The position numbers were made by a program, and so were the translations under genes. DNA of 64,000 nucleotides from Rhipicephalus microplus (Eukaryota > Arthropoda > Arachnida > Ixodida > Ixodidae): the NCBI RefSeq assembly GCF_043290135.1, contig NC_134704.1:20042001-20106000 (forward strand), read 5' to 3'. This document shows positions 1 to 9,822 of the stretch, piece after piece. The first letter of the stretch is position 1. Each line of letters starts with the position of its first letter. The notes beneath the pieces were generated by a model, which worked only from the letters and a program-made list of their open reading frames with translations, was not told the DNA's origin and did no database searches.

Positions 1-50
1 TGCGGGTCGGCAGCCGAGTACCTTAGCCACTAGATCACCGAGGCGAGCCT
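1..50 (-). mobile_element. SINE fragment cut by window edge
   Basis: The sequence gcagccgagtacctta followed by gccactagatcaccg matches the tRNA-like 5' end (minus strand) of the SINE family seen complete at 21083, 28892, 30531 and 50459. Confidence 0.7.
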
Positions 51-62
51 TGCATATGCCCG

Positions 63-446
63 AACACATATATAGGTTGCGCGAAGAAACGCGGACGAAG
101 GGGAGTACACAGGGCAGGCGCAAGCTTCAACTGTGGAACGTGAGGCCAAAGCGGCTCAATATGAATAGACGTCTGCCTGACTCGTGCCTATACATCACGA
201 CATGCCTTTGCCGATGATTTTTAGTTGTCATATCACTATCTACTGCTTGTTTGGCGTTTTCACTGTAGCTTTTTTTTATACGTGCGGTATCTTTCTTCAT
301 TTTTTTTGTCGTGATGTATAAGCACGTGTCAAGCAGATGTCTATTCACATTGAGCCGCTTTGGCCTTCCGTTTTACGGTTGAAGCTTTTGCATGCCTTGT
401 GTACTCCCCTTCGTCCTTGTTTTTTCGCGCAACCTTAATATGTGTT
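63..446. mobile_element. Fold-back / MITE-like element with about 139-bp inverted arms
   Basis: The left arm (about 63-201, starting aacacatatataggttgcgc) matches the reverse complement of the right arm (about 308-446). Matching blocks include ggttgcgcga, gacgaaggggagtacaca, aagcttcaac, ggccaaagcggctcaat, gaatagac and tatacatcacgac. The arms are about 85% alike and the unique centre is about 105 bp. No protein is encoded, and I see no target duplication. It lies in CPED1 intronic sequence. Confidence 0.78.
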
Positions 447-1729
447 CTAGAATGCACCAACTAGCCAAGACGAAAGCATTATTGTATATGCCACCTGGTA
501 TTCATTCGGTAATTTGAAGTATTGTTCGAGATCGATAGTGTTTCCAACGTTTCAGCAATGTTTTGGCGTGTACTTGCTCTCTTTAGTATTGTCCAAAGAT
601 TCAGAATGCTTGCGGACTGACCGAACCAAGTTTGAGGCATCAACATGCGCTGTACTCTAGCTTACTTCACGATAACAGAAGGAGGCTTTACAGCACGTTC
701 CAACTTACTACCTACTAGATACATTCATGAATGGTGAATACGTAATGATATACAACTGACACGTAACTTGAAATATGCAAATAAGGAAACGAACGAGGGT
801 ATACAAGGCACTCGTACAATACACAGTGCAGAATAACAGTACTACTCCACTGCACAAAGCATGCAACGTTTCCATTCGGATTGTTTTGGAGACGTCTGTG
901 CGAAATATGACGGAGGGATGACGCCTTATAGACGATCGTATGCCACTCTCAAAGGCCCTGCACAATCAGGCACATATTACAAGCACACAAAAAAAAAATG
1001 AGTACGAATCGAATCACAGTAAATAGACGGGTGCTGCAACATTCACTTGGAGGGTTAGTAAACCACCCCGAGGTAATAAAATTGTTATAAACAGAAATAT
1101 ATGCACTTTATCTTTGTGAAAATGCTGCCGCAAGAATTTTGCGAATACATGCTATCTTAAGGAAGTTATATGGGTTAGAACATCGGTTTGAGTTGGTTTC
1201 AAATTTTCGCGCGGCATCGCCAACCTTCTCCCCGATAGGGAGGGGAAGGCATATCACGTCGTCGAGACCGGTTCAGACCAATCGACGAGCTGCGTGCTAC
1301 GTCAAGTCGCCGATCGCCTACTTTGCGTCACTGCACGTGAAAGGAGGATTGCTCAGGCGTAGGAAAAGAAGGCGACAACTGTTTTTCGAAATGGAGGTAG
1401 CGCTGTAACACTCTGAAAACGTGATCGCCGCAGTCCAGTCTACGAATTGTCAAGCTTCTTTGTGGGCGTGTAAGAAAAAGTCGGAACCTTTTGACTGGCT
1501 TTTTAGACGGAGACAGCCGGCAAAAAAAAAAAAAAATCACAGGGTGCCTCATGAATTCGGATAAGATTAAGATGACTCGATTGCGAAATCCACCTCACTT
1601 TTCTTCTCAGCTGGTGTACTGGTTCTCAGCTGCCACGCATCTAAGGCTTTGTCCTTAAAAGTGTTTTATGGGAAATTTCACCAGCCAAACATTCACTCAT
1701 CCACACCTTAACTTCTGGTCTATCCACAG
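447..1729. other. CPED1 intronic sequence, no feature seen
   Basis: This is AT-rich with short A-runs. No exon with matching phase, tRNA or repeat was recognised. Confidence 0.5.
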
Positions 1730-1919
1730 ACCCGACATCACTGCCGTACTTACGCTTGCTTCGCGTGAACCCGGAGCAGCCTTTGTCGCCCACCTTCCAT
1801 CCGAACAAGACGGAGTACCACATAGACGTGCCTTACGAGCAGATGACCGTGGAAGTCCGAGCCAGAGCCCTCTACTGTCACGCGGAGGCTCGACTCGATG
1901 ACAGACTCGGGCCAGCAAG
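1730..1919 (+). CDS. CPED1: CPED1-like, exon a (cadherin-like beta-sandwich)
   Basis: The acceptor is tatccacag just before 1730 and the donor is AAG|gtattc at 1920. The first two bases complete a codon from an unseen exon, and the exon ends two bases into a codon. The peptide begins PTSLPYLRL and contains a PTFHPNKTEYHIDVPYEQ stretch followed by alternating hydrophobic residues (MTVEVRARAL), as expected for a beta-sandwich of the cadherin-like type. It also contains an NKT glycosylation sequon. The reading frame is open only across the exon, which agrees with the splice-defined limits. Confidence 0.87.
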
Positions 1920-2178
1920 GTATTCATTTTAAATTGTTTAAAGTCGCCTAACTACAAGATAAATTATGTAATTATGTATTTTTATAGTTAATCTTGCAAG
2001 CAGATGCAGGCACCTCGATCGTAGGAGCGTCGAATTTACCTCAACACGTATATGTACATGCACGTACAACACAAAAAGGAACACTCCAGCAAGACCAATG
2101 CGTTAAATTACTGAAGAGTGGTAATAGCGAACGAGGTGGCACCTGTTGATACAGCACAAAGAAAATAAAAAATGAAAC

Positions 2179-2239
2179 CAGCGCTTAAGAGACGGGGACA
2201 TATCTGTCGCTCTTTCTTGTCATCGTCTCTTAAGCGCTG
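2179..2239. repeat. Perfect 16-bp inverted repeat
   Basis: cagcgcttaagagacg at 2179-2194 is the exact reverse complement of 2224-2239, with a 29-nt spacer. It ends six bases before the inverted-repeat element at 2245. Confidence 0.85.
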
Positions 2240-2244
2240 TTTTT

Positions 2245-2920
2245 AGGGGCGAAGCTCCTTAGGGCGTGGGCTGTGCGTCCCCTGTAGCCTGTATGTAGCC
2301 ACCTCTAGATTAGTTCTTGCAGTGTTCACTAGATGGCGGTACCGTCCCCTGTATGTAGCCACCTCTAGTTTAGTTCTTGCAGTGTTCACTAGATGGCGGT
2401 ACCGTCTCCTGTATGTAGCCACCTCTCGTTTAGTTCTTGTAGTGTTTACTAGATGGTGGTACTTGTAGCTGATGATGAAAAGATGCAAGATGTTATAAAC
2501 TGGAAAGTGGTACTTGTAGTTGATGAAAGACGCGAGATCTTATAAAATAGGAATGATGTCACATATGGCGCGTGTCATTGGTTGAAGGCAATCGTTCGAT
2601 TTAGTGCGGCGACGTACGCTAGGGGGAGCGTTGTAATAAAATCCGTTCGCTGTTGGCGCGCGCTCGGAGTCGCCGGATGGATAAGGCTGCACAGCGGAGA
2701 GAGCGCAAGGCGGCAGCAGCGCGCGCTCGCAGACAGAATCCCGATGTGCGAGCGTGCGAGGCAAGGGACATCGCAAGCCATCTATCGCCTAAGAACAAAT
2801 AAAAGTTGATTTGTGTATATACACACACAGCGCTTCTCACGTCTTTACATGATGATCGACTGGGCGAATTACACGGAAGATTCACAGTTTACCGATGAAT
2901 CCCTCCGGAGCTTCGCCCAT
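2245..2920. mobile_element. Non-autonomous element with 20-bp terminal inverted repeats
   Basis: The left end, aggggcgaagctccttaggg (2245-2264), pairs with the reverse complement of 2901-2920 (atgggcgaagctccggaggg), matching at 17 of 20 positions. The interior holds three exact-period 60-bp repeats and a GC-rich segment with no convincing coding frame. An AATAAA-type signal occurs near 2797. No target duplication is evident. It is intronic in CPED1. Confidence 0.7.
2281..2460. repeat. Three 60-bp tandem repeats
   Basis: Units at 2281, 2341 and 2401 each contain gtatgtagccacctct, then tagttcttg and actagatgg, with only a few substitutions. A different short repeat (ggtacttgtag.tgatga) occurs twice immediately after. 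The units sit inside the inverted-repeat element. Confidence 0.9.
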
Positions 2921-3399
2921 TCATCATCATTCACCCCGTGAATATGCCGTAATTTTTTCCCCCTTTCGCTACTGAAGAACTCCCGCAAGTTCGCAACCCA
3001 ACATGCAGACTACAAGTATACACACAGAAAGGTCGCCAGCCGGCACAGCCAAGTTTAATGAAAGAACTGCAGACGAAAAAAAGAAGAAAGAATACCACTG
3101 AACAATCGCCGTAATATAAGACCCACCGTAACAGTATAACAGAAGATCATTTGTTTTTATAGCCTGAACCAAACAGCTCACGTGACCTGCTCGGCTAGTT
3201 TAAAACTCTATATATGCTACCTAATCAGGTATGTTCTTTTCACCGCACGCTTTCATCCCACTTTATCCGCTGAACTGCACATGTTTCAGTGTTCCCACCT
3301 GATAACTAGCGACCGCGTTAGCAAACGGGGTACTACGCACTTGGATGAGATGCAAGAGGTCAACGTATCCGCCTGATAAAGCGTGCATTAGGATGCCGG

Positions 3400-3490
3400 G
3401 GGGAGGAAGAGTAGGTAGAGGGAGGAAAGGCAGGAAGGTTAACTAGACGGGCGTCCGGTTTGCTATTTTACACTATCTTTCTCTTTTCAT
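3400..3490. repeat. Dispersed purine-rich repeat, copy
   Basis: It carries aggaaaggcaggaaggttaa and gcgtccggtttgctat, matching the core of the copy at 24770. Confidence 0.6.
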
Positions 3491-3704
3491 CTCTCAATTA
3501 GGATGCCAGAGTAGTCGATAACGCCAACAGATGCAGAAATTTTAAATGTCACTCACGGGATGTTAGTCACACTTTGATTTTTTTTTATTTTGAAAGAAGT
3601 GGAATAAAGAACGATCGTTTGTTATAGATAACTTTGTTGCCTACATTATGGTCAGGTGCATTGACGACGAATTTATTTCTGCTATAAGTTAACAAAGTGT
3701 TCCT

Positions 3705-3860
3705 CTATATGAGGAGGAGAGAAATGAGCGGAAGAACAGGGAGGTTAGCCAGTTCTCAGAGCGGCTGGCCACCCAGTGCTGGGGATGGGGGTAAGGGGAA
3801 TAAAAGATGACAGAGAAAAGATGTTACACAGAGAGAGAGAGAGACAGAGAAGACAAACGA
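3705..3860. repeat. Dispersed purine-rich repeat, diverged copy
   Basis: It carries gaacagggaggttagccag, ccagtgctggggatggggg and a GAGA run. It follows the same order as the copy at 24770, with changes. Confidence 0.5.
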
Positions 3861-4038
3861 TAGCGAAACAGCAAAAGCAAAATTAACGATAATACGACAA
3901 TAAAGTCTGTTTCTAAGGCCGCTTGTCAGCAAGAAACGCAATAAAGCTTTCGGAACCTTCCGGGTTGGGCATGGACTCAGCCAATGACCCAGAGTGACTG
4001 AATGTGACTTGTCTAACTCGCGATGCTCCTCTCCACAG

Positions 4039-4225
4039 GCCGGTCAATTACACGCTGGGCCTTGGTTACAACAGGGTCAGCGTGGTGGTGGTGGACATCA
4101 GGCACGCCGAAGCCCGTGTCGCTAACGCGTACGTGTTGAGTGTCTTTAGACGCGAGCGCTCGACGAGAAACGAAGAAGTTCAACCGCCCTTGGCCGGCCA
4201 CTACGCCGTTTGCAGCCTCAAGCAG
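4039..4225 (+). CDS. CPED1: CPED1-like, exon b (cadherin-like beta-sandwich)
   Basis: The acceptor is ctccacag and the donor is CAG|gtgagg. One base completes the split arginine codon, then 62 codons follow and the exon ends in phase 0. The peptide has an NYTLGLGYNRVSVVVVDI core (beta strands and an NYT sequon) and later VLSVFRRERSTRNEE and HYAVCSLKQ. It continues the beta-sandwich of exon a. The intron before it is about 2.1 kb and holds the inverted-repeat element at 2245-2920. Confidence 0.88.
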
Positions 4226-5275
4226 GTGAGGTACGAAGACGCACGTTTTAATTACTTATTCACCTTTTCATAAACGCCTCCCTGGGCGCCGCCATAGCCC
4301 TCCTTGGGCTGTGCAAATTGGCGCGTCCCCTCGAAAATGCACTGGCAATGCGGCGCCCTTAGCTTTTGTACTCCCGCGCACAGCCCATCATGGCGGTGTT
4401 TTTTTCCTTCCTGTGAAAAGGTGTATAGATGCCATATTACTTCAATCTATCTATGAACAAAGAGACACGCGCTAAGGAAATGAATAAATTGACAAACAGT
4501 GCACGTTGGAAGTTTGCAATTACTACACATAAAAGAGTGACAACGGACAGTGAAGGTGGTGACACAAGCACGTAATCACTGAATGTTTACTACGGTGAAA
4601 ACAAACTTAATGTCAACTGTAGGACACCTATCTCCGATAAAAATTCTAAGCAACCGTTTCAGCTAATATCATTATCACCTATATACCAGCCATTGCAATG
4701 ATTGCTCTGGAAGAGTACGTTCAGAGGGCTCCACCATTAAAACTAGGCATGGGTCTTTGCTGTCGTTCGATAGTTTCACACAGATTGGAAGCTGGTCACT
4801 ATTAAAGACGGCTTCCCAAATGCGCACTTAAATAGTTTCAGCTTCCGGTTTCCTCATGAATGTAGGTGTATATACGCACACACATGCACACGGATCTCAC
4901 ACGCCCACGCACAAACAGAGCATGGTCAACAGCAGTTATATACAGTTAAACAAATTTAAATGCATGCAATAGCAGTTCAAGACAACTGAACGAAACCAAG
5001 AAAGGCGACTGACATGCATTTATATAAGAGTTCATGTGGGCAAAAGGTCAATGTGACGGATAACCCCCTATATAATGCCATTTTCAAGTCGTTGGTACAT
5101 AAAACACACAATGCAACCAATCTTAAATGTGCTATGTGCAATGCCATTAAATATGATTATATAAAAACCAGTACGCTCTCGCGAACCTGACAAGGAATAA
5201 TTAATACTTCATTACCCCTGTTTGGCGTATTTTCGCAACGTGGCACTTGTTGCACATTTTGGCAACTTCTTTCAG

Positions 5276-5402
5276 AGTTGCGAGCTTGTGATCTATCCGA
5301 AAGAACCATGCGGGCTGCATCTGGAGGACGCTGAAGAATCGTGGACGTCAATGGTCCAAAAACTGCAAACACTCGATGTTTGCCCTTCAGGACACGAAGA
5401 TG
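5276..5402 (+). CDS. CPED1: CPED1-like, exon c (Cys-containing linker)
   Basis: The acceptor is ttctttcag and the donor is ATG|gtgagg. It starts in phase 0 and ends one base into a codon. The peptide starts SCELVIYPKEPCGLHLED and ends LDVCPSGHED. The cysteine spacing looks like the secreted cysteine-containing linker that precedes the esterase domain in this family. No membrane segment is visible. Confidence 0.85.
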
Positions 5403-6365
5403 GTGAGGCCATCTTTGCAGTAGCATTCATGTTGCTAGGCGAGAATCGAACCCTCATCCGCTAGTTTAGCACTGCCGTACTTTAGCTGTTGAACGGACTT
5501 GGCGAGTACTTAACGCAGCGTGTTTTGTTTGTTTTTGATTTTTTAAACTTCCTTATCCCTATCCCCAGTGTAGGGTAGCATACCGGTCGCTCTCAGACTC
5601 GTTAACATCCACGCCTTTCCTTTCCCTCCTGTTCCTACGTGTGCACAGTATAATTTCTGCAGTAGCATTTCAGTCTCAATACATTTAGGACCAGTGAGAG
5701 GTCAACGTTGAAAAAAATCAGTAACGGATCGATTAAAAGCTGCATGTGCTCGAAAAGAGGTGGTCAGGTGGTTGAGGCATCTCTGTATTCTATTGGAGTG
5801 ACAATGGGGCGAGAAGTTGGGAGAGGTGTGGAAATGTTCCATATACCATGCGACAAACAAAGTAATATACCAGTCAAGTAGCATGTGCATGGAATATTTC
5901 CCAAGCGTAAAAAATGCCACAAATGATTGGAGCCAAAAAAGACTAAACCAAGCGATTTTCAGAAAGCTATGTAGAGTAAAGAAGACCAGGAAATCCATAT
6001 GAGGATGATACAATGACTCCTAATCTCCTGATGCTCCCAACCCCCTTAAGAGAGTTTAGGAAAGTGGTTAGAATTATTTAACAAAAAGCAGTTCTTAACA
6101 TTTGCTAGGTTCCGACAAATGTTTGCATTAACTCACAGTGCCTTCTATTTCTTGCCACGATAATATCTAAGGCTATCATGCAACAGGTAGCGTAAGATAA
6201 CGGTCACTTTTGGCGCACATAACATAAGCATGTACTGCATGCGTTAGCTTTCCGTGTAGCAAAGGCCCCAAATATAATGTCCATTCATCGGTAACACAGA
6301 ATTGAGCATCTAATAAATGTTTCTGAGTATACGAATCACTTGTAACACGAGAAATGTGCTTTTAG

Positions 6366-6502
6366 GACGGTGGCTTTTGCCTTGTACCGACTGTGCAAGC
6401 TCGGACTCGTGCATTTGGAGTATGGCACGATGGGCGCCCTTCAAGTGTCGATACCCGGAAGTGACCAACACGTCACTGCAGGCTTGTCTGGAACGAAAGA
6501 AG
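6366..6502 (+). CDS. CPED1: CPED1-like, exon d (Cys/Trp-rich, start of PC-esterase region)
   Basis: The acceptor is tgcttttag and the donor is AAG|gtggga. Two bases complete the glycine codon and the exon ends in phase 0. The peptide contains GRWLLPCTDCASSDSCIW and later PFKCRYPEV and LQACLERKK. Closely spaced Cys and Trp residues just before the GDS block are typical of PC-esterase proteins of the TBL/CPED1 type. A longer frame read through this exon in another phase is a shadow, because it ignores the splice sites. Confidence 0.88.
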
Positions 6503-7139
6503 GTGGGAGACGCCACAATCCACTTGTGATCATCTTTTCGAAAATAACGCGCAAATTATGCTCGAGTGAAGCACATAGCTGTAATGGCTGCCGTGGAAAC
6601 GGTATAATGTGGAGGAATACAGCAGAAACTGCGGTGTCAGTGAATAAGGAAATTGGCAGGTGTAGCTTAGGAAAGGGTGGTGCAATACCGATGCGAATGA
6701 AACTTGCTGGCATATGGCTCCGTCCTGAAGCAGGCACCGAAACACTCGGCTGCTGCTGTATTGTAAATCATAAGCTTGTTGTGGAGTTACGTGTATTGAG
6801 ATTTAATGCAGGGCCGCAGGCACAAGAGACGAACGTTGACTGACTTCGTCTTCCACAGTTTCATAAATTAGTGCGCAATTAACAACGGACAACGATTGGT
6901 GACGCTCGGGTGCAGATCGCCGGCAACCTTTATGAGACGAGATCTGCCTGCACCAAACAACATTCCTTTTGTTCTGAATGAAAGAACGAAAAAAAAAACA
7001 AGAAAAGAAAAGCAGAGCAGAAATGTTTTCACAGATCGGCTCGCATGCGATGGAAGTAGTTTAAGCATTAAAAGTTACTAACCGTGTAAATAAAATGGTA
7101 ATTCAAAAATGTAGTCACACCTATGAACTGAACGGTTAT

Positions 7140-7140
<1 letters not shown>

Positions 7141-7208
<68 letters not shown>
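7141..7208. repeat. (AATC)n microsatellite
   Basis: About 17 uninterrupted tcaa units, ending about 39 bp before the acceptor of the CPED1 catalytic exon. The unit equals the SINE tail unit on the opposite strand (attg). Confidence 0.98.
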
Positions 7209-7209
<1 letters not shown>

Positions 7210-7246
7210 CTGACGATCGTGGCGCGTGCTTGGCTCGTTGACGCAG

Positions 7247-7473
7247 CAGCTGTTGTTCCTCGGAGACTCCACGAACCGCGGCATCATGTACTACGTGCTC
7301 ATGCGACTCAACGGCACCCTGGGCGAGTGGCACCGGAGCCACGGCATCGCGCTGCACGCGCAGCGCCTCAACGGAGGCCGCACCGCGGCGGGCTTCGCCT
7401 ACTACCCGCAGTTCTGGCTGCCGCCTAATCGCCGACCCACGCTGGCCAGAACGCTGAACCAGTTGGTCGACAG
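7247..7473 (+). CDS. CPED1: CPED1-like, exon e (PC-esterase catalytic GDS block)
   Basis: The acceptor is ttgacgcag (7247; a second AG allows 7250, losing one Gln) and the donor is CAG|gtgagc. The 227 nt start in phase 0 and end in phase 2. The peptide opens QLLFLGDSTNRGIMYYV: GDS carries the nucleophile serine of GDSL/SGNH esterases and the following Asn-Arg is typical of PC-esterases. It continues with an NGGRT segment and FAYYPQFWLPP. The exon is strikingly GC-rich compared with the flanking introns. An (AATC)n array ends about 40 bp before the acceptor. Confidence 0.93.
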
Positions 7474-7700
7474 GTGAGCCTTCGTGCACGTGAAAGAGAC
7501 AAGACAGACAGATCAAGCCACCACCCGAGCAGACCGTACGGACGGTTACCAGCGAAGCTAAAGCGTAGTGCAGCCCCGTGTTTCATCGCTGTGTCGATCA
7601 CGGCGGTTCACTAAAGACGCTTACAATCATTAGTAGCGTCTGTCCAGAAATTTTGATCGCCACCATGTGCGTAATGGGGCTTACCCGATTTCGGCAGAAC

Positions 7701-7789
7701 GCCAAGATTGCAACCCCTCCCCCTTCAAGGCGATTACCGTCACTCGCCTAATCGCCTTGAAGGGGGAGAGGGTCGCACTCTTGCCGCTG
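7701..7789. repeat. Near-perfect hairpin, arms about 40 bp
   Basis: gccaagattgcaac plus ccctcccccttcaaggcgatta on the left pairs with taatcgccttgaaggg, ggagagggtcgcactcttgc on the right. The loop is about 10 nt. It lies in the CPED1 intron after the GDS exon. Confidence 0.85.
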
Positions 7790-8352
7790 GTTCCATATAT
7801 CAGCAACGAATGGTTTCTTTTGCTCGCCGTGAGATGACGCGAAAAGAGACGGTGGTTGCTCTCGCTTCGGCTTGAACGCGCTGCCAGCAGCCACCGGAGC
7901 GCTCAGGCCACGCGCTCCCGTGTTCCCTTTCATAAAAATTGACACTGTGCATATCTTGAGCGCCACTTCGTAACGTTTTGCTCAATAAAGAAATTGCAGC
8001 ACAGTCACCTTCCCTCCGCATGCTTCGCATAACATCGATTCCAATGGTACGGGGTATCTGCCGAACATTTATAGGTCAGTCAGTCAAAGAGGAGACAAAA
8101 TCTGTCAGTTGTGTACGAGTTCGTCATTGTTATTAGACTTGCTAAAAATTCTTGGGGCACATTGCGCTGAATTTTTGAGAATCTCATTTTTTTTTGCTTT
8201 AAGCCTTAAGTCGACCAGATTGCAGTTCTTTGTTTCAAGTGTGCTACGGCATTTTTTACCACGCACAAAGCAAGAGAGGCGCGTCTGAACATGATACAGT
8301 CAAGTAAGAAACCCCTTTATCAGCACTTTTTACGTCACTGGAAATTTTGCAG

Positions 8353-8454
8353 CATGCCATCGCTGGAGAACAGCGAGAGAACAGTCCTGGTGATTGGTGG
8401 AGTGCAGTGGCTCAACGTCAAACAGCTGTTATCGCTGACGTCAACGCTGAAAGG
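8353..8454 (+). CDS. CPED1: CPED1-like, exon f (esterase GGVQWL block)
   Basis: The acceptor is ttttgcag and the donor is AGG|gtatgc. One base completes a serine codon and the exon ends in phase 2. The peptide includes SERTVLVIGGVQWLNVKQLL, that is, a hydrophobic strand followed by GGVQW. This occupies the place of the conserved Gly/Asn block that helps form the oxyanion hole in SGNH-type enzymes. The intron before it contains the hairpin at 7701-7789. Confidence 0.88.
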
Positions 8455-9734
8455 GTATGCGGCACAAAGTTGCAAAATGTTGCTTCAAATTAGGTAGTAA
8501 CAAAGAACCTTTAAGTCTTGATATTCACGCACGCGTTAATTATTTGCGCTCTTGTTGTATTCAGTTTAAGTCCACAGAAACTTTCAGCGATGGTGATCGC
8601 AAACTGCGATTCAGTGTTCTAGAAGCTTCGCCATTGTAGTATATCGTTTTGTCACGACTATATACGCTCGCAACGCGAACATTACAAATTATTCTGGAAC
8701 TTACGTATATAGTCTCTAGCGATAACGCTGGAATGTTCGACGGCACATGTATAAATGCATATGCGCGTCACCACTTGTCAGTTGATCGATGGTTCTGTTC
8801 GCCGATATTAGTGCCTGCGCGTTGCTGTCATCCGACTTTCCGTTTACCGGCCACAATGTTCAGCCGAATAAACAGTTTCATCTTCGACACACAGTCTGCC
8901 TTCATGAACGTCAAGACCACGCGACAATATGCGAAATGCTTACATTAGCCGAGAGAAAAACGCTTACGGTTCTTGATATTTTTTGCAGTGTTCTTCTTTA
9001 CGCTTGAAAATTCCCGTCAATTCTGCGCCACCTCACCGCATTCACAGTTTTGCCAAACCATATTTCCGCACAGTGTGGCGCGATGTTTGTTCATTGTAGC
9101 GCCTGCCCGCTGATTCGAACTCTACCTAATTCACTCAATTTTACAGTTCCCTTCAAGTTCGAATTAGCGATACTGTATACAAATTCGCATCGAGATCTAC
9201 GACTTCACGTCAAGGCAGCACCACACACAGGCACACACACATACAAAATACATACTTTCGGTGTCTACAAACAATGGTTGCACTAAATTCAATGATGAAC
9301 TGTGTGTTTGCAAGAGTGGGACTTCGGTGGTGCATGAATTATAGACAGAAGCTCGTAATTAGGGGGATTGCGTAATGTAGCCACCCGCACGCCAGGGAAA
9401 TGTGTGGCACACAATGTACGATGATATAATGCATCGTGAAATTGTGCATTTTAGCAGGAAAATTTTCGGTATATTGAACGAAACTTCATTCGCTGTAATG
9501 TAGCGTAATGGCTTGTTTTTCAGTACACTTGTTGCTCACTGCTTTTCGTATGACTGTGAGAGAACATCACGCTTTTGGTCTTTTTTTATTTGTTCTGTAT
9601 TTCTATAAATAAATGCAGCTTGTACTTATGGGAGCAGAATAAATGCTGCATAAATTTAAGCTATCGTTATTGTTATTTGAATTGATAGCGCCATTGAAAA
9701 AACGATACAACACAATGTGTGATGTGCCTTGCAG

Positions 9735-9822
9735 ACTTGGCCTGGATAAAACGAAGGTTATAATAAAGACGTTCGGATCTGGCTTCCACCAACGATCAGA
9801 TGGTGTTCACCAGAGCATCTTG
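9735..9822 (+). CDS. CPED1: CPED1-like, exon g (esterase DGVH block)
   Basis: The acceptor is ccttgcag and the donor is TTG|gtaagt. One base completes the codon split with exon f and the exon ends in phase 0. The peptide contains KVIIKTFGSGFH and then RSDGVHQSIL. DGVH matches the DxxH motif that supplies the catalytic Asp and His of PC-esterases. With the GDS of exon e, the full catalytic set is present, so this copy has no visible reason to be inactive. Confidence 0.9.

Noticed and set aside
2243..2488. 60-bp repeats considered as a CRISPR array
   Set aside because: The units are contiguous tandem repeats with no spacers, in an animal genome, inside an inverted-repeat element.
6370..6843. 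A 157-codon plus-strand frame over CPED1 exon d
   Set aside because: It runs in a different phase from the conserved exon and ignores its donor site, so it is a shadow frame.
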